A stretch of DNA of 64,000 bases from Streptomyces albireticuli (GCF_021228125.1 NZ_JAJQQS010000002.1:986754-1050753); one strand, 5' to 3'; counted from the stretch's first letter, positions 1 through 9,485 are shown. A program made the numbers and translations. The notes: a model not told the origin generated them from the sequence alone.

Positions 1-1097
1 GGGCCGCCGTCGCCCTCGGGGCCGCCGTCGTCCGGGTCCTCCGGCCCGGGCTCCGGGTCGGGCTCGGGCTCGTCGTCCTCGAACTGCCGCAGGATCTCGT
101 CGAGCTTGTCCTCGTCGAGGCCGGGGGCGTCGAAGGGATTGCGGCGCCGCCGGTGCGGCAGCGACAGCAGCGCGGCCTGCCGTACGTCCGCGGTGGTGAC
201 GTCCGTGCGCCCCGCCCAGGCGGCCAGCGCGGTCGCGGCGCGCGCGGTCACGATGTCCGCGCGCATGCCGTCCACCTCGAACCCGGCGCACACGGCGGCG
301 ATCCGGCGCAGCGCGCCGTCGCCCAGCCGCACGCCCGGCAGCAGCTCCCGGGCGGCGGCGATCCGCTCCCGCAGCGCGTCCTCCTCGGCCGTCCACTTGG
401 CGGCGAAGGCGGCCGGGTCCTCGTCGTAGGCGAGCCGGCGGCGTACGACCTCGACGCGCTCCTCGGTCTCACGGGACGCGGCGACCTCGACGGTCAGTCC
501 GAACCGGTCGAGGAGCTGGGGGCGGAGCTCGCCCTCCTCGGGGTTCATGGTGCCGACGAGGAGGAAGCGGGAGGCGTGACGGACGGAGACGCCTTCGCGC
601 TCGACGGAGGAGGAACCGGTGGCCGCCGCGTCGAGCAGCGAGTCGACCAGATGGTCGCCCAGAAGATTGACCTCGTCGACGTACAGCACACCGCGGTGCG
701 CGGCCGCCAGCAGGCCCGGCTCGAACGCCTTGACGCCCTCGCCCAGCGCCCGCTCGATGTCGAGCGCTCCCACGAGGCGGTCCTCGGAGGCACCGACGGG
801 CAGCTCGACCATACGGGCGGCGCGGCCCTCACCCGGCGCGTCCTCGTGCGGCCCGCCCGGGCAGGCGGGGTCCGGGGACGCCGGGTCGCAGGAGAACCGG
901 CAGCCCGTCACGGTCTCGACCCTCGGCAGGAGAGCCGTCAGGCCGCGGACCGTGGTGGTCTTCGCGGTGCCCTTCTCGCCGCGCACGAGCACGCCGCCGA
1001 TCGACGGCGCGATCGCGTTGAGCAGCAGGCCCAGCCGCATGTCGTCCATGCCGACGATCGCGGTGAACGGGTAGGCGGACGTGGCGGTCGAGGCCAT
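1..1097 (-). CDS. Putative cobaltochelatase / magnesium-chelatase-type AAA+ subunit (partial, C-terminus outside window)
   Basis: The reading frame stays open to the window edge, so 365 residues from the start are visible and the C-terminus is missing. It is an AAA+ ATPase of the ChlI/BchI type: Walker A GEKGTAKT at about residues 40-47 and a Walker [10 protein letters not shown] motif. The visible part ends in an acidic, proline-rich stretch, the kind of linker that usually joins an AAA+ domain to a VWA (ChlD-like) domain. Such proteins power metal insertion into a tetrapyrrole. Its ATG overlaps the cobQ stop (TGATG), so it is translationally coupled to cobQ, which favours cobalt and B12 synthesis over chlorophyll-type magnesium chelation. 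The exact metal is inferred from context. Confidence 0.9.
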   Translation of the reverse strand, partial: MASTATSAYPFTAIVGMDDMRLGLLLNAIAPSIGGVLVRGEKGTAKTTTVRGLTALLPRVETVTGCRFSCDPASPDPACPGGPHEDAPGEGRAARMVELPVGASEDRLVGALDIERALGEGVKAFEPGLLAAAHRGVLYVDEVNLLGDHLVDSLLDAAATGSSSVEREGVSVRHASRFLLVGTMNPEEGELRPQLLDRFGLTVEVAASRETEERVEVVRRRLAYDEDPAAFAAKWTAEEDALRERIAAARELLPGVRLGDGALRRIAAVCAGFEVDGMRADIVTARAATALAAWAGRTDVTTADVRQAALLSLPHRRRRNPFDAPGLDEDKLDEILRQFEDDEPEPDPEPGPEDPDDGGPEGDGG

Positions 1098-2818
1098 CAG
1101 GCGTTACCCCCTTCGAGGGAATCGAATCGATCGGGCGTGTCGCCGGCCGCCGGGGCCGCCGGTGCGCCGACGTGTTCCGTGCCGGCGGTGGCGGGCGGAC
1201 CACCGCTGTCGGGGTCCCGCGGGCGCTGCGCGGGCAGCGCCGGCGCCCCCGGCGGTACGAACGGCAGCCCCTTCGGCACCCCGTCCTCGATCAGCCGCAG
1301 CAGCGCGTCCGTGTCCGCGTGCTCCTCGATCAGGTCGCCCAGCCGGTCCAGCTGCTCCTCGCGCAGCGCCCCGAACGACGTGTCGGGCGCCGGGACGAAC
1401 GCCCGGCCCGCCGCGTCCGCGACCCGGCGCAGGAACGCCCGCCGGAAGCCGTCGCTCTCCAGCGAGCCGTGCCAGTGCGTGCCCCACACCGCGCCCGACC
1501 GGCAGCCGTCCAGAAACGACTCGTCGCCGCCGCGCACCTCCGCCACGCCGTGGTGGATCTCGTAGCCCTCGACGCGCTCGCCCAGGGCCTCGCCCACCGG
1601 CCGGGCCAGGGTCTTCTCCACCGCGAACCGCACCCGCACCGGCAGCAGGCCGAGGCCCGGCACCGTCCCGGCCCTCGACTCGACGTCGTCGTCGATGCGC
1701 TCGCCCAGCAGCTGGTAGCCGCCGCAGATGCCCAGCACCGGGCGGCCCTCCGCCGCGCGGCGTACGAGCGCGTCGGCGAGGCCCCGCTCGCGCAGCCACG
1801 CCAGCGCCCGTACCGTGCCGCGCGTGCCCGGCACGATCACGAGGTCCGCGTCGGTGAGCTCCTCCGGCCGGTCCACGAAGCGCACGACGACGCCCGGCTC
1901 GGCGGCCAGCGCGTCGACGTCCGTGAAGTTCGACATCAGCGGCACCGCGCAGACCGCGACCCGCAGGACGTCGGCGCCGTGCGGCGGCGCCACCACCGAC
2001 TCGCGGACCGCGCCGCGCAGGGAGACGCGCAGGCCGTCCTCCTCGTCGATGCCGAGCCCGTGCGCGTACGGCAGCACGCCGACCGTCGGGCGGCCGGTCA
2101 GGTCGCGCAGCATGTCCAGGCCCGGTTCCAGCAGCGACACGTCGCCCCGGAACTTGTTGACCAGATAGCCCGCTATCAGCTCCTGGTCCTCCCGGGACAG
2201 CAGCGCCGTCGTGCCGAAGAAGGAGGCGAAGACGCCGCCCCGGTCGATGTCGCCGACCACGACGACGGGCAGCCGCGCGGCCCGCGCGATGCCCATGTTG
2301 ACGATGTCGGTGCGCCGCAGGTTGATCTCGGCGGGGCTGCCCGCGCCCTCGCAGATCACCGCGTCATGGGTGCGCCGCAGCTCCTCCAGACACTCCGTCA
2401 CCGTGCCGAGCAACTGCTCCCGCCGCCCCGCGTACAGGGAGGAGCCGCCGGCGGGGCTGCCCGGTCCGCCGAAGTAGCCACGGGCGCTCAGCTCGCCGAC
2501 GGGCTTGCCCATCAGCACCACCTGGCTGCTGCGGTCGCTGCCCGGCTTGAGCAGGACGGGGTTCATGAGCGCCGTCGGCTCGACGCGGGCGGCGGCGGCC
2601 TGCATCGCCTGCGCCCGGCCTATCTCCGCGCCCTCGCGGGTCACGAAGGAGTTCAGCGACATGTTCTGCGCCTTGAACGGCGCGACCTTGACGCCCTTGC
2701 GGACCAGCCAGCGGCAGATGCCGGCGGTGACCACGCTCTTGCCCGCGTCCGAGGTGGTCCCGGCCACCAGCAGGCCCCCGCCCGGCGGGCCCGTACGCCC
2801 GCTCCTGTCCGCTGTCAC
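1097..2818 (-). CDS. cobQ: Cobyric acid synthase (glutamine-hydrolysing)
   Basis: This enzyme amidates four carboxyl groups of adenosylcobyrinic a,c-diamide using glutamine and ATP. The N-terminal dethiobiotin-synthetase-like P-loop reads GTTSDAGKS at residues 20-28. The C-terminal half has the class I glutaminase nucleophile in [10 protein letters not shown] and a late THWHGS motif carrying the catalytic histidine. The GTG start is chosen because a GGAGGAG ribosome-binding site lies about 6 bases upstream and because it overlaps the cobD stop (GTGA). An ATG 20 codons upstream lacks a comparable site. The predicted length of 573 residues is somewhat above the usual 480-510; the excess is a low-complexity Pro/Ala-rich tail. 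Confidence 0.96.
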   Translation of the reverse strand: MTADRSGRTGPPGGGLLVAGTTSDAGKSVVTAGICRWLVRKGVKVAPFKAQNMSLNSFVTREGAEIGRAQAMQAAAARVEPTALMNPVLLKPGSDRSSQVVLMGKPVGELSARGYFGGPGSPAGGSSLYAGRREQLLGTVTECLEELRRTHDAVICEGAGSPAEINLRRTDIVNMGIARAARLPVVVVGDIDRGGVFASFFGTTALLSREDQELIAGYLVNKFRGDVSLLEPGLDMLRDLTGRPTVGVLPYAHGLGIDEEDGLRVSLRGAVRESVVAPPHGADVLRVAVCAVPLMSNFTDVDALAAEPGVVVRFVDRPEELTDADLVIVPGTRGTVRALAWLRERGLADALVRRAAEGRPVLGICGGYQLLGERIDDDVESRAGTVPGLGLLPVRVRFAVEKTLARPVGEALGERVEGYEIHHGVAEVRGGDESFLDGCRSGAVWGTHWHGSLESDGFRRAFLRRVADAAGRAFVPAPDTSFGALREEQLDRLGDLIEEHADTDALLRLIEDGVPKGLPFVPPGAPALPAQRPRDPDSGGPPATAGTEHVGAPAAPAAGDTPDRFDSLEGGNA

Positions 2819-3819
2819 CGGCTGCTCCTCCTGGACGTGATGCTGGACGTGATGCCGGACCTGACGGCCCCGCCGCAAAGGCTGCCCACCGTGCGCGCCG
2901 CTATCGCGGTGCCCAGGGCCAGCAGCGACACCCGGCGCGAGAGCCGCACCGCGCGCTCGATGTCCGCGGCCTCCACCGGGCGGTTCTCGCCACCGAGCAC
3001 GGGCCGGTGCTCGACGCGGCCCGCGTAGGCGAGGGTGCCGCCGAGGCGGACGCCCAGCGCCCCGGCGAAGGCGGCCTCCACCGGGCCGGCGTTCGGGCTC
3101 GGGTGCCGGCCCGCGTCCCGGCGGGCCACCCGCCAGGCGCCGCGCCGGTCGGGGCCGGCGAGGACGGTCAGGGCGGCGGTGAGCCGGGCGCCCGGCCAGC
3201 CGACGACGTCGTCCAGCCGGGCGGAGGCCCAGCCGAACCGCCGCAGGCGCGGCGACTTGTGGCCGACCATCGCGTCCAGGGTGTTCACGGCCCGGAAGCC
3301 GGCCAGGCCCGGTACGCCCGCGACGGCGCCCCAGACGAGGGCGCCCACGACGGCGTCGGAGGTGTTCTCGGCGACGGACTCCACGACCGCGCGCGCGATC
3401 TGCTGCCCGTCCAGAGCCTGCGGGTCGCGCCCGCAGAGGTGGGGGAGCCGCTCCCGGGCGACCTCCAGGTCGCCGGCCTCGAGCGCGCCGCCGACGGCGC
3501 GCGCCTCACGGCCCAGGGAGGTGCCGCCCAGCACCGCCCAGGTGGTGGCGGCGGTCAGGGCCACTGTGGCGGGACGGGACGGGCGCAGGGCGCGGGCCAG
3601 CAGCGCGGCGCCGGCCGCGGTGCCGCCCGCGCAGAGCAGGGTGTGCAGGGCGCCGTAGCCGCGGTGGTCGCGCCACAGGCGTTGCTCGACGGCGTGCGCG
3701 GCCTTCCCGAAGGCGGCCACCGGGTGGCCGCGGCGGGGGTCGCCGAGGGCGAGGTCGCCCAGGAAGCCGAGCGCGGCGCCGCACGCGAAACCTAGGTGAC
3801 CGGCGTGCATGGGACGCAT
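2815..3819 (-). CDS. cobD: Cobalamin biosynthesis protein CobD/CbiB (adenosylcobinamide-phosphate synthase)
   Basis: An integral membrane protein of 334 residues that joins (R)-1-amino-2-propanol O-phosphate, or a related aminoalcohol, to adenosylcobyric acid. Family hallmarks are the N-terminal [18 protein letters not shown] segment, the [15 protein letters not shown] motif and the late [24 protein letters not shown] block. Several alanine/leucine-rich helices are visible. It is the first gene of the cob operon and sits just downstream of a cobalamin riboswitch. Its stop overlaps the cobQ start by 4 bases. A second in-frame ATG three codons in is an equally good start; neither has a strong ribosome-binding site. 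Confidence 0.95.
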   Translation of the reverse strand: MRPMHAGHLGFACGAALGFLGDLALGDPRRGHPVAAFGKAAHAVEQRLWRDHRGYGALHTLLCAGGTAAGAALLARALRPSRPATVALTAATTWAVLGGTSLGREARAVGGALEAGDLEVARERLPHLCGRDPQALDGQQIARAVVESVAENTSDAVVGALVWGAVAGVPGLAGFRAVNTLDAMVGHKSPRLRRFGWASARLDDVVGWPGARLTAALTVLAGPDRRGAWRVARRDAGRHPSPNAGPVEAAFAGALGVRLGGTLAYAGRVEHRPVLGGENRPVEAADIERAVRLSRRVSLLALGTAIAARTVGSLCGGAVRSGITSSITSRRSSR

Positions 3820-3934
3820 CGGTCAGACCGCCGTCACGCCTCGGAAGGGGGTCCTTGGATCGCGCGGGGCGCGGGAGGATGGGCGGCGGCAGCCGGGCAT
3901 GGGGGTGTGTCCTCACTCAGGGTCCGCGCCCTGG

Positions 3935-4100
3935 CTCGACGTGACCGGCGACCAGAGTCTCCTGGCTCCCGGATCGGCGTCGTTCCGGCCTTCCGGCCCG
4001 GCGGGCGGACCGTGGCCCTCGGTGGAGGACGCTCCCCGGTGACAGTGGCGGGACCGCGCCGGACTCGCACCGGCTTCCTCTGCTGTCGCCGTTTGGCCCC
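3935..4100 (-). promoter_or_regulatory. Cobalamin riboswitch upstream of the cob operon
   Basis: On the minus strand the conserved core is readable: GAAGCCGGTGCGAGTCC, then GCGGTCCCGCCACTGTC, and about 65 bases later the 3' B12-box-like GAGCCAGGAGACTC. These are the signature blocks of the adenosylcobalamin riboswitch (AdoCbl class). The element lies 115-280 bases upstream of cobD on the same strand, so it most likely shuts off the operon when cobalamin is plentiful. The boundaries are approximate. The GC-rich inverted sequence CCAGGGCGCGGACCCTG just downstream may form part of the expression platform. Confidence 0.93.
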
Positions 4101-4170
4101 GGAAGTCCACCATGGGCCGTGAACGGCCGTCAACTCACCTCTGAGCTGGGCTTCGCTTCCCGGGACGCGA

Positions 4171-4210
4171 AACGCCGGACGGGCCGGAGTGAACCGGCCC
4201 GCCCGGCGTT
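4171..4210 (-). terminator. Hairpin terminator after the phosphate-transport genes
   Basis: A 17-base arm (AACGCCGGACGGGCCGG) and its near-perfect complement (one mismatch) surround a 6-base loop. It lies about 50 bases beyond the stop of the small membrane gene and separates that operon from the B12 riboswitch transcript. There is no U-tract, as is usual for streptomycete terminators. Confidence 0.75.
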
Positions 4211-4256
4211 CGAGGACATCGGGGGCATCGAGGGGAGGGGAGACCCCCGCCGCCCG

Positions 4257-4502
4257 CTAGGCGACGATCAGGTAGATGCCGTACCCGACGGCCGCCGCGC
4301 ACAGCGCGAAGCACGCGTACGCGCCGGTACGGGCCACCGCGGTGGGCGCCGCGCCCGTGACGTCACCGCCCGCCGCGCCCGCGCCCTCCGCCGGCTTGCG
4401 GGACGTACCGACGATGCCCAGCGTGAACACGCCGACCAGTCCGACCGTCACCACGAGGCTGACGCCGAAGACCTGGCCGAGAGCTGCCCAGTCGATCTGC
4501 AT
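4257..4502 (-). CDS. Small membrane protein linked to the phosphate transporter
   Basis: This 81-residue protein has two hydrophobic segments, about residues 12-33 and 60-80, with a short Gly/Ala-rich hydrophilic stretch between them. It follows the PiT transporter gene by 12 bases on the same strand, so the two are probably co-transcribed and the product may assist or modulate the transporter. I recognise no domain. The role is inferred from position only. Confidence 0.8.
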   Translation of the reverse strand: MQIDWAALGQVFGVSLVVTVGLVGVFTLGIVGTSRKPAEGAGAAGGDVTGAAPTAVARTGAYACFALCAAAVGYGIYLIVA

Positions 4503-4514
4503 GGTGTCTCTTCC

Positions 4515-5762
4515 TTAGCTCGCCGCGGCGGCGGGGGCGCGCCCGGCTTCGGGGGCCACGACGGCCACGGGGGAGAGGGGGCCGGCCGGCGGCGGGGCGA
4601 CGGCCTGGAGGGCGGCGGTGACGACACCGGTCGGCTCGGCGGGAGCGGCCTCCGGGGCGCCGGTCTCGTTGACGTTGTCGTGGGTGACCGGCTTGCGGCG
4701 CGAGGCCAGCCAGATGCCGGCCGAGACGGCCACACCGAGGACGGCGACCGTGGCGACGCCCCAGTCGCCCTGGTCGGCCAGGAGGGCCGCGCCACCGGCG
4801 ACCAGACCCGCGGCCGGGAGCGTCAGGCACCAGGCCATGACCATGCGGCCGGCGGTCGACCAGCGGACCACGCCGCCCTTGCGGCCGAGGCCGGCGCCCA
4901 TGATCGAGCCGGAGCAGACCTGGGTGGTGGAGAGCGCGAAGCCGATGTGCGAGGAGGCGAGGATCACCGTCGCGGCGCCGGTCTGGGCGGCGAAGCCCTG
5001 CGCGGGCTTGATGTCGGTGAGGCCCTTGCCGAGCGTCTGGATGATGCGCCAGCCGCCGAGGTACGTACCGGCCGCGATGGCCAGGCCCGCGGAGACGATG
5101 ACCCACATCGGCGGGTCGGAGTGCGGGGCGACCACGCCGCCGGCGACCAGCGCGAGGGTGATCACACCCATCGTCTTCTGGGCGTCGTTGGTGCCGTGGG
5201 CCAGGGAGACCAGGGCGGCCGAGGCGATCTGCCCGGTGCGGTAGCCCTTGGCGGTCTCCTTCTCGTCCCGGTTCTTCGCCAGGCGGTACGTGAGCCGGGT
5301 CGCCAGGGTGGCGGCCAGACCGGCGACCAGCGGGGCGGCGACCGCCGGGATGAGGACCTTCATGACGACCTTGTCGGCGTTGACCGCGTCGAAGCCCACC
5401 GAGACGATGGTCGCGCCGATCAGGCCGCCGAACAGGGCGTGCGAGGAACTGGAGGGGAGGCCGGCCAGCCAGGTCAGCAGATTCCACACGATGGCGCCGA
5501 TCAGACCCGCGAAGATCACTTCGGGTCTGATGCCCGCGGACTCGTCGATGATCCCGCCGGAGATGGTCTTGGCCACCTCGACGGAGAGGAACGCGCCGAC
5601 GAGGTTCAGCGCCGCTGACATGGCCACCGCGGTCTTGGGCTTGAGGGCCCCGGTGGAGATGGTGGTGGCCATGGCGTTGGCCGTGTCGTGGAAGCCGTTC
5701 GTAAAGTCGAACACCAAGGCCGTGACGATCACGATCCCGATGAGAAGCGTGATGTGTTCCAT
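4515..5762 (-). CDS. pit: Inorganic phosphate transporter, PiT family (low affinity)
   Basis: A 415-residue membrane permease for metal-phosphate or phosphate symport. The PiT signature FTNGFHDTANA is at residues 20-30, and its second-half counterpart ALVSLAHGTNDAQKTMGV is in the middle of the protein, as expected for the inverted-repeat fold. About ten hydrophobic segments are visible, plus a hydrophilic Ala/Pro-rich C-terminus. By gene order it resembles the S. coelicolor PitH2 locus. A PHO box lies 50-71 bases upstream, so PhoP probably controls it. The small membrane gene downstream is likely in the same transcript. Confidence 0.96.
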   Translation of the reverse strand: MEHITLLIGIVIVTALVFDFTNGFHDTANAMATTISTGALKPKTAVAMSAALNLVGAFLSVEVAKTISGGIIDESAGIRPEVIFAGLIGAIVWNLLTWLAGLPSSSSHALFGGLIGATIVSVGFDAVNADKVVMKVLIPAVAAPLVAGLAATLATRLTYRLAKNRDEKETAKGYRTGQIASAALVSLAHGTNDAQKTMGVITLALVAGGVVAPHSDPPMWVIVSAGLAIAAGTYLGGWRIIQTLGKGLTDIKPAQGFAAQTGAATVILASSHIGFALSTTQVCSGSIMGAGLGRKGGVVRWSTAGRMVMAWCLTLPAAGLVAGGAALLADQGDWGVATVAVLGVAVSAGIWLASRRKPVTHDNVNETGAPEAAPAEPTGVVTAALQAVAPPPAGPLSPVAVVAPEAGRAPAAAAS

Positions 5763-5811
5763 TCACCCAGGCAATCAGCTCGATGGTCAGTACAGCGGCG
5801 ACCGTAAAGAC

Positions 5812-5833
5812 CTTTGGTGAACGGAAGGTGAAC
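5812..5833 (-). promoter_or_regulatory. PHO box (PhoP operator), two 11-bp direct repeat units
   Basis: On the minus strand two adjacent 11-base units read GTTCACCTTCC and GTTCACCAAAG. This matches the Streptomyces PHO-box pattern of GTTCACC-type direct repeat units. A looser third unit (GTTCC) precedes them. The box is 50 bases from the phosphate transporter start and about 43 bases from the divergent aldolase start, so PhoP could act on both genes. Confidence 0.82.
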
Positions 5834-5875
5834 TGGAACGGGCGGAGCGGTGGCGTGAACCGGAGGCGAGAACCC

Positions 5876-6532
5876 ATGGAAGATCGGGAAAGCGTACGGA
5901 GCGTATGGGCGGAGGTCCTGGCCACGGCCCGGCGCACCGTCGCCGACGGGCTGGTCGTCGGCACCTCGGGCAATGTGTCCGCGCGGGCCGGCGACCTGGT
6001 GCTGGTGACCCCTAGCGGAATCCCTTATGACCGGCTGGGACCGGAGGACGCGGTCGCCGTCGACATGGCCGGCCGGCAGGTCCTCGGCGGGTTCCCGCCC
6101 ACCAGCGAGCTCCCGATGCACCTCGCGGTCTACCGCTCCACCGGTGCCTCCGCCGTCGTCCACACCCACGCCGTCCACGCCACGGCCGTCTCCACCCTCG
6201 TCGACGAGCTGCCCCCGGTCCACTACCTGACCGGCCTGCTCGGCGGGCCGGTCGGAGTCGCCGACTACGCCCTCTACGGCACGGACGAGCTGGCCGCGAA
6301 CATGCTCCGGGCGCTGGACGGCCGCAGCGGGTGCCTCCTGCGCAACCACGGCACGGTGACATACGGCACAGACCTCGACCAGGCCTACGACCGCACCGCC
6401 CAGCTGGAGTGGATGTGCCGGCTCTGGCTCACGGCGTCCGGCGTCCCGGGGCGGGTCCCGTCCTTGCTCACGCCGGGGCAGCTGGCCGAGGCGGCGGAGA
6501 AGCTGCGCGGCTACGGGGTCCCGCGGGGGTAG
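5876..6532 (+). CDS. Class II aldolase/adducin family protein (fuculose-phosphate-aldolase-like)
   Basis: A 218-residue metal-dependent aldolase-type protein. Visible family features are GTSGNVSARAGDLVLVTPSG near residue 30 (phosphate-binding loop), the SELPMH catalytic-glutamate region, the VVHTHAVHA zinc-binding histidines and a later LLRNHGTVT histidine. The family cleaves sugar phosphates such as L-fuculose-1-phosphate or L-ribulose-5-phosphate, or works in methionine salvage; the substrate cannot be read from sequence. The ATG is preceded by GGAGGCGAG at a good distance, so I start here and not at an upstream ATG that would overlap the PHO box. Confidence 0.92.
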   Translation: MEDRESVRSVWAEVLATARRTVADGLVVGTSGNVSARAGDLVLVTPSGIPYDRLGPEDAVAVDMAGRQVLGGFPPTSELPMHLAVYRSTGASAVVHTHAVHATAVSTLVDELPPVHYLTGLLGGPVGVADYALYGTDELAANMLRALDGRSGCLLRNHGTVTYGTDLDQAYDRTAQLEWMCRLWLTASGVPGRVPSLLTPGQLAEAAEKLRGYGVPRG

Positions 6533-6549
6533 GCGGTCCGGGCGGCGCC

Positions 6550-6720
6550 TTTTCCCCTACCCGCCCCTTCCCGGAACCGGGGGCAGCCCCCGGGCCCCCT
6601 TTTCCGCGCTGACGCGCGGTGTCCTCAAGCGCCGGACGGGCTGATTTCAGCCCGTCCGGCGTTTGAGGACCGGGGTCCGGGGCGGAGCCCCGGTTCCGGG
6701 AAGGGGCGGGTAGGGGAAAA
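6550..6720. repeat. Large palindromic intergenic element (copy 1), perfect 33-bp terminal inverted repeats
   Basis: The outer arms (6550-6582 and 6688-6720) are perfect 33-base reverse complements starting TTTTCCCCTACCCG. A central hairpin (about 6624-6667) has 20-base arms with one mismatch around CGCCGGACGGGCTG. Related elements occur at 18453-18669 and 59336-59621. No transposase and no clear target duplication were seen. It may end transcription of the upstream aldolase gene. Confidence 0.85.
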
Positions 6721-6785
6721 AGCAGCCCCCGCCCCGCCGGGCGCCCCACTGGCCGGCCCGCCCCGGGCGGACCACACTGGAAGAG

Positions 6786-7913
6786 ATGCGTGTACGTCCA
6801 GTGGCGGCCACGGCCGTCACCACCCTCATAGGTGCCGGAGCGGCCGCGGTGGCGGCCGGGCGGTACGCGAGCGACGTGGCCCTCCGCCCCGTCCCCGGCC
6901 GCCCGCTCCCCGGCGAGCCGGCGCTCACCGTCCACGCCGTCGACGGCGACCGCGTCACCCTCACCCGCTCCCTCGCCGCGCTGCGCCGCGGCACCTACGG
7001 CCTGACCGCGCGCGGCCTGCACGCTGTCGTCGGCCCCGTCGTCGAGGACGCCCCGCACCCCGCCGACTGCGTCGTACGCCGCCTGGAGCGCGTCACCCAC
7101 GGCGTCCTGGAGCCCGGCGCCAAGGTATGGCTCACGCCCCAGGTCCACCTCGGCAACCCCCGCGACGCCCTCGGCCTCGACCACGCCGACGTCGCCGTCC
7201 CCGGCGAGCTGGGACCCCTGCCCGCCTGGTTCGTCCCCGGCGACCGCGACACCTGGGTCATCACCGTGCACGGGCTGGGCACCACCCGGGAACACCCCAT
7301 GGTCGTGATGCCCTTCCTGCACGGGCAGCGGCTCCCCGTCCTCGACCTCGGCTACCGCGGTGACCCGGGCGCGCCCCGCTCCCCGGACGGCATAGGCCGC
7401 TTCGGCGCCGCGGAATGGCGCGACCTCGACGCGGCCGTCCGCTACGCCGTGCGCTACGGCGCCCGCCACGTCGTCCTGCACGGCTGGTCCACCGGCGCCA
7501 CCATGGCCCTCCTCGCGGCCTCGGAGTCCGGCGTGCGTGACCGCGTCGGCGGCCTCGTCCTCGACTCGCCGGTCCTCGACTGGCCCGCCACGCTGCGCGC
7601 CCTCGCCGCCGCCCGCCGGCTGCCCGCCGCGCTGGTCCCGCTCGCCGTCCGCGCCGCGCAGGGCAGGACGGGCCTGGACCCCGACGCCCTCGCCCGCGCC
7701 GTCGACCCCGCGCGCCCCGACGTGCCGACCCTGATCGTGCACGGCCCCGACGACACCCTCGCGCCCTGGCGGGCGTCCCGCGAACTCGCCGCCCGCCGCC
7801 CCGGCCTGATCCATCTGCACGCCGTCCGGCACGCCCCCCACGCCGCGATGTGGAATGCCCACCCGGCCGGTTACGAGGAGTCCCTGCGCCGATTCCTCAT
7901 ACCGCTGATGTGA
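6786..7913 (+). CDS. Alpha/beta hydrolase family protein
   Basis: A 375-residue hydrolase with an N-terminal hydrophobic segment (about residues 8-26) that probably anchors or exports it. The core shows the oxyanion-hole strand VITVHGLGTTREHP, the nucleophile elbow HGWSTGA (Ser in the middle), the acid loop VHGPDDTLAPW and a late histidine in RHAPHAAMWN. These complete a Ser-Asp-His triad. The substrate is unknown; similar proteins are annotated as lipases, esterases or peptidases. It is flanked by the palindromic element and by a conserved gene of unknown role, with no clear operon. Confidence 0.9.
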   Translation: MRVRPVAATAVTTLIGAGAAAVAAGRYASDVALRPVPGRPLPGEPALTVHAVDGDRVTLTRSLAALRRGTYGLTARGLHAVVGPVVEDAPHPADCVVRRLERVTHGVLEPGAKVWLTPQVHLGNPRDALGLDHADVAVPGELGPLPAWFVPGDRDTWVITVHGLGTTREHPMVVMPFLHGQRLPVLDLGYRGDPGAPRSPDGIGRFGAAEWRDLDAAVRYAVRYGARHVVLHGWSTGATMALLAASESGVRDRVGGLVLDSPVLDWPATLRALAAARRLPAALVPLAVRAAQGRTGLDPDALARAVDPARPDVPTLIVHGPDDTLAPWRASRELAARRPGLIHLHAVRHAPHAAMWNAHPAGYEESLRRFLIPLM

Positions 7914-8012
7914 GTCCTGGTCAGGCCGTATTCAGCGGTCGGTGAGGGTGGTGGACGGCCGCCCCGTTGATTCCGATTGGGTTTTCGGAGCGTCAACGGC
8001 AAGACTGCTCCT

Positions 8013-9437
8013 GTGACGTCCCGTACTCCGCGCGACTCCCGGCTCAGACTGGTCCCCCGACAGCCGATCGCCGCTGCCCGCCGGGCCGTGGCCAATCGTG
8101 GCTCCCGACCGGCACCCCGCCCACCCGCCGGCACCCCGGCACCGGCGGAACTCGCCCGTCAGGCGAGATGCGGCCTCATCGGCGCCGTCCGCGTGGCCCG
8201 CTGGGCCGCCGACGAGCGCGGCCGCGGCGCCGGACCACACCCGGGCGAGGGTGGCGGCCTCGCCGGCACGACGGCCGAGCGGGCCGCCGATGCCCTGGGA
8301 CTGACGGTCCGGCAGGTACGGTCCGACTGGGACCGGGCCCGGCTCGCCGGCCTCGTCGAGCTGCACGGCGACGCCGCGCGCCCCGGCTGGCGGCTGACCG
8401 CCTGGGACCGCGACGACGGCGCCGTCCTGCGCGGCTGGGTCGCCCTCTTCGACGCCTGGTCCCTCGCCCACCCGGCACCCGCCGGCACCGACCCGACCGT
8501 CGCCGCCGAGGTCGTCGAGGCCGCCCCGCAGCTGCTGTCCGTCATGCACCTGTCGGCCGGCCCGGTCGCCGTCGCGATGCTCCTCGACCTTCTCCAGCAG
8601 CGCGTGGCCGAGATCCGCGCCGAGCGCTGCGAGGTCCCCTACGGCACCCCGGTGCCCCCGCCCGCCCCCGACCCGGACGGCCCCGGCGGCCCCGGCGGTG
8701 CGGATCCGCTGCCGGAGCTGCTCGGCTGGGCGCTGGAGGGCCTCGCCTCCGTCGGCGCCCTCGTCATGCGCGGCCCCGGCCCCGGCACCGAGGCCCAGCT
8801 GACCCCGCTCGGCAACTGGGCGGTGTGGGTCAAGCTCGAACAGATCTGCGTCGCCGCCCAGAGCCCCGCGGGCAACATCGAGCTCTCCGCCGAGGCCATG
8901 CTGCGCGGCTGCGCCGACCTCACGCCCGGCCCGGCCCGCGCCGAGTACCGCGCCTGGCTCGCCGCCCGGCCCACCCGGGGCGCCCTCGACGAGCTCCTGG
9001 ACGCCGCGCGCGGCGACGACGCCCTGGTCCGGGGCCTGGCCTTCGAGGCGCTGCGCGCCGTCGGGGCGGCCGCCGAGCCCGCCGTCCGGGCCGTCGCCGA
9101 CGAGCCGGGCCTGCGCCCGTACGCCCTGCTCTGGCTCGCCGAGCACGAGGGCCGCGACCCGGAACAGGCGGCCGAGGTGCTCACCCGCGAGGAGGCCACC
9201 TGGCTCTGGGTGGACACCGCCGCGGCCGTCGCCGACCACGGCGAGAGCCGCCTCCTGGTCCGCCACCTCGACTCGGCGGTGCAGGGCACGGTCCCCGGCC
9301 TCCTGGAGGAGGTACGGGCCGTGGGGCACCCCCGCACGGTGCAGGTGCTCGTGGCCCTGGCCGCCGCCCACCCGGACCCGGCCCTGGCCAAGGCGATGCG
9401 CAGAGCGGCCTTCCAGGTCCACACGGGCGGGGTCTAG
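8013..9437 (+). CDS. Conserved actinomycete protein of unknown function
   Basis: About 474 residues with no domain I can name with confidence. Around residues 90-140 an Ala/Arg-rich stretch (TTAERAADALGLTVRQVRSDWDRA) looks like a winged-helix or helix-turn-helix reader. The C-terminal third consists of short alanine-rich helical repeats (ALRAVGAAAEPAVRAV and similar) reminiscent of HEAT repeats. The GTG start is a guess: an in-frame TTG 12 codons upstream is possible and neither has a clear ribosome-binding site. It converges on the VOC gene. The function cannot be assigned from sequence. Confidence 0.85.
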   Translation: MTSRTPRDSRLRLVPRQPIAAARRAVANRGSRPAPRPPAGTPAPAELARQARCGLIGAVRVARWAADERGRGAGPHPGEGGGLAGTTAERAADALGLTVRQVRSDWDRARLAGLVELHGDAARPGWRLTAWDRDDGAVLRGWVALFDAWSLAHPAPAGTDPTVAAEVVEAAPQLLSVMHLSAGPVAVAMLLDLLQQRVAEIRAERCEVPYGTPVPPPAPDPDGPGGPGGADPLPELLGWALEGLASVGALVMRGPGPGTEAQLTPLGNWAVWVKLEQICVAAQSPAGNIELSAEAMLRGCADLTPGPARAEYRAWLAARPTRGALDELLDAARGDDALVRGLAFEALRAVGAAAEPAVRAVADEPGLRPYALLWLAEHEGRDPEQAAEVLTREEATWLWVDTAAAVADHGESRLLVRHLDSAVQGTVPGLLEEVRAVGHPRTVQVLVALAAAHPDPALAKAMRRAAFQVHTGGV

Positions 9438-9458
9438 GCCCGCCCGCCCGGCACGCGA

Positions 9459-9485
9459 GGACCGGGGCCCCGACGGGGTCCCGGT
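9459..9485. terminator. Bidirectional hairpin terminator
   Basis: A 12-base stem (GACCGGGGCCCC pairing with GGGGTCCCGGTC, one G-U pair) with a 3-base loop sits between two convergent genes, so it can serve both. Confidence 0.7.

Noticed and set aside
153..1565. A 470-codon plus-strand open frame opposite the chelatase and cobQ genes.
   Set aside because: It is an antisense shadow of two well-supported minus-strand genes. Its translation is Arg/Gly/Ala-rich low complexity with no motif.
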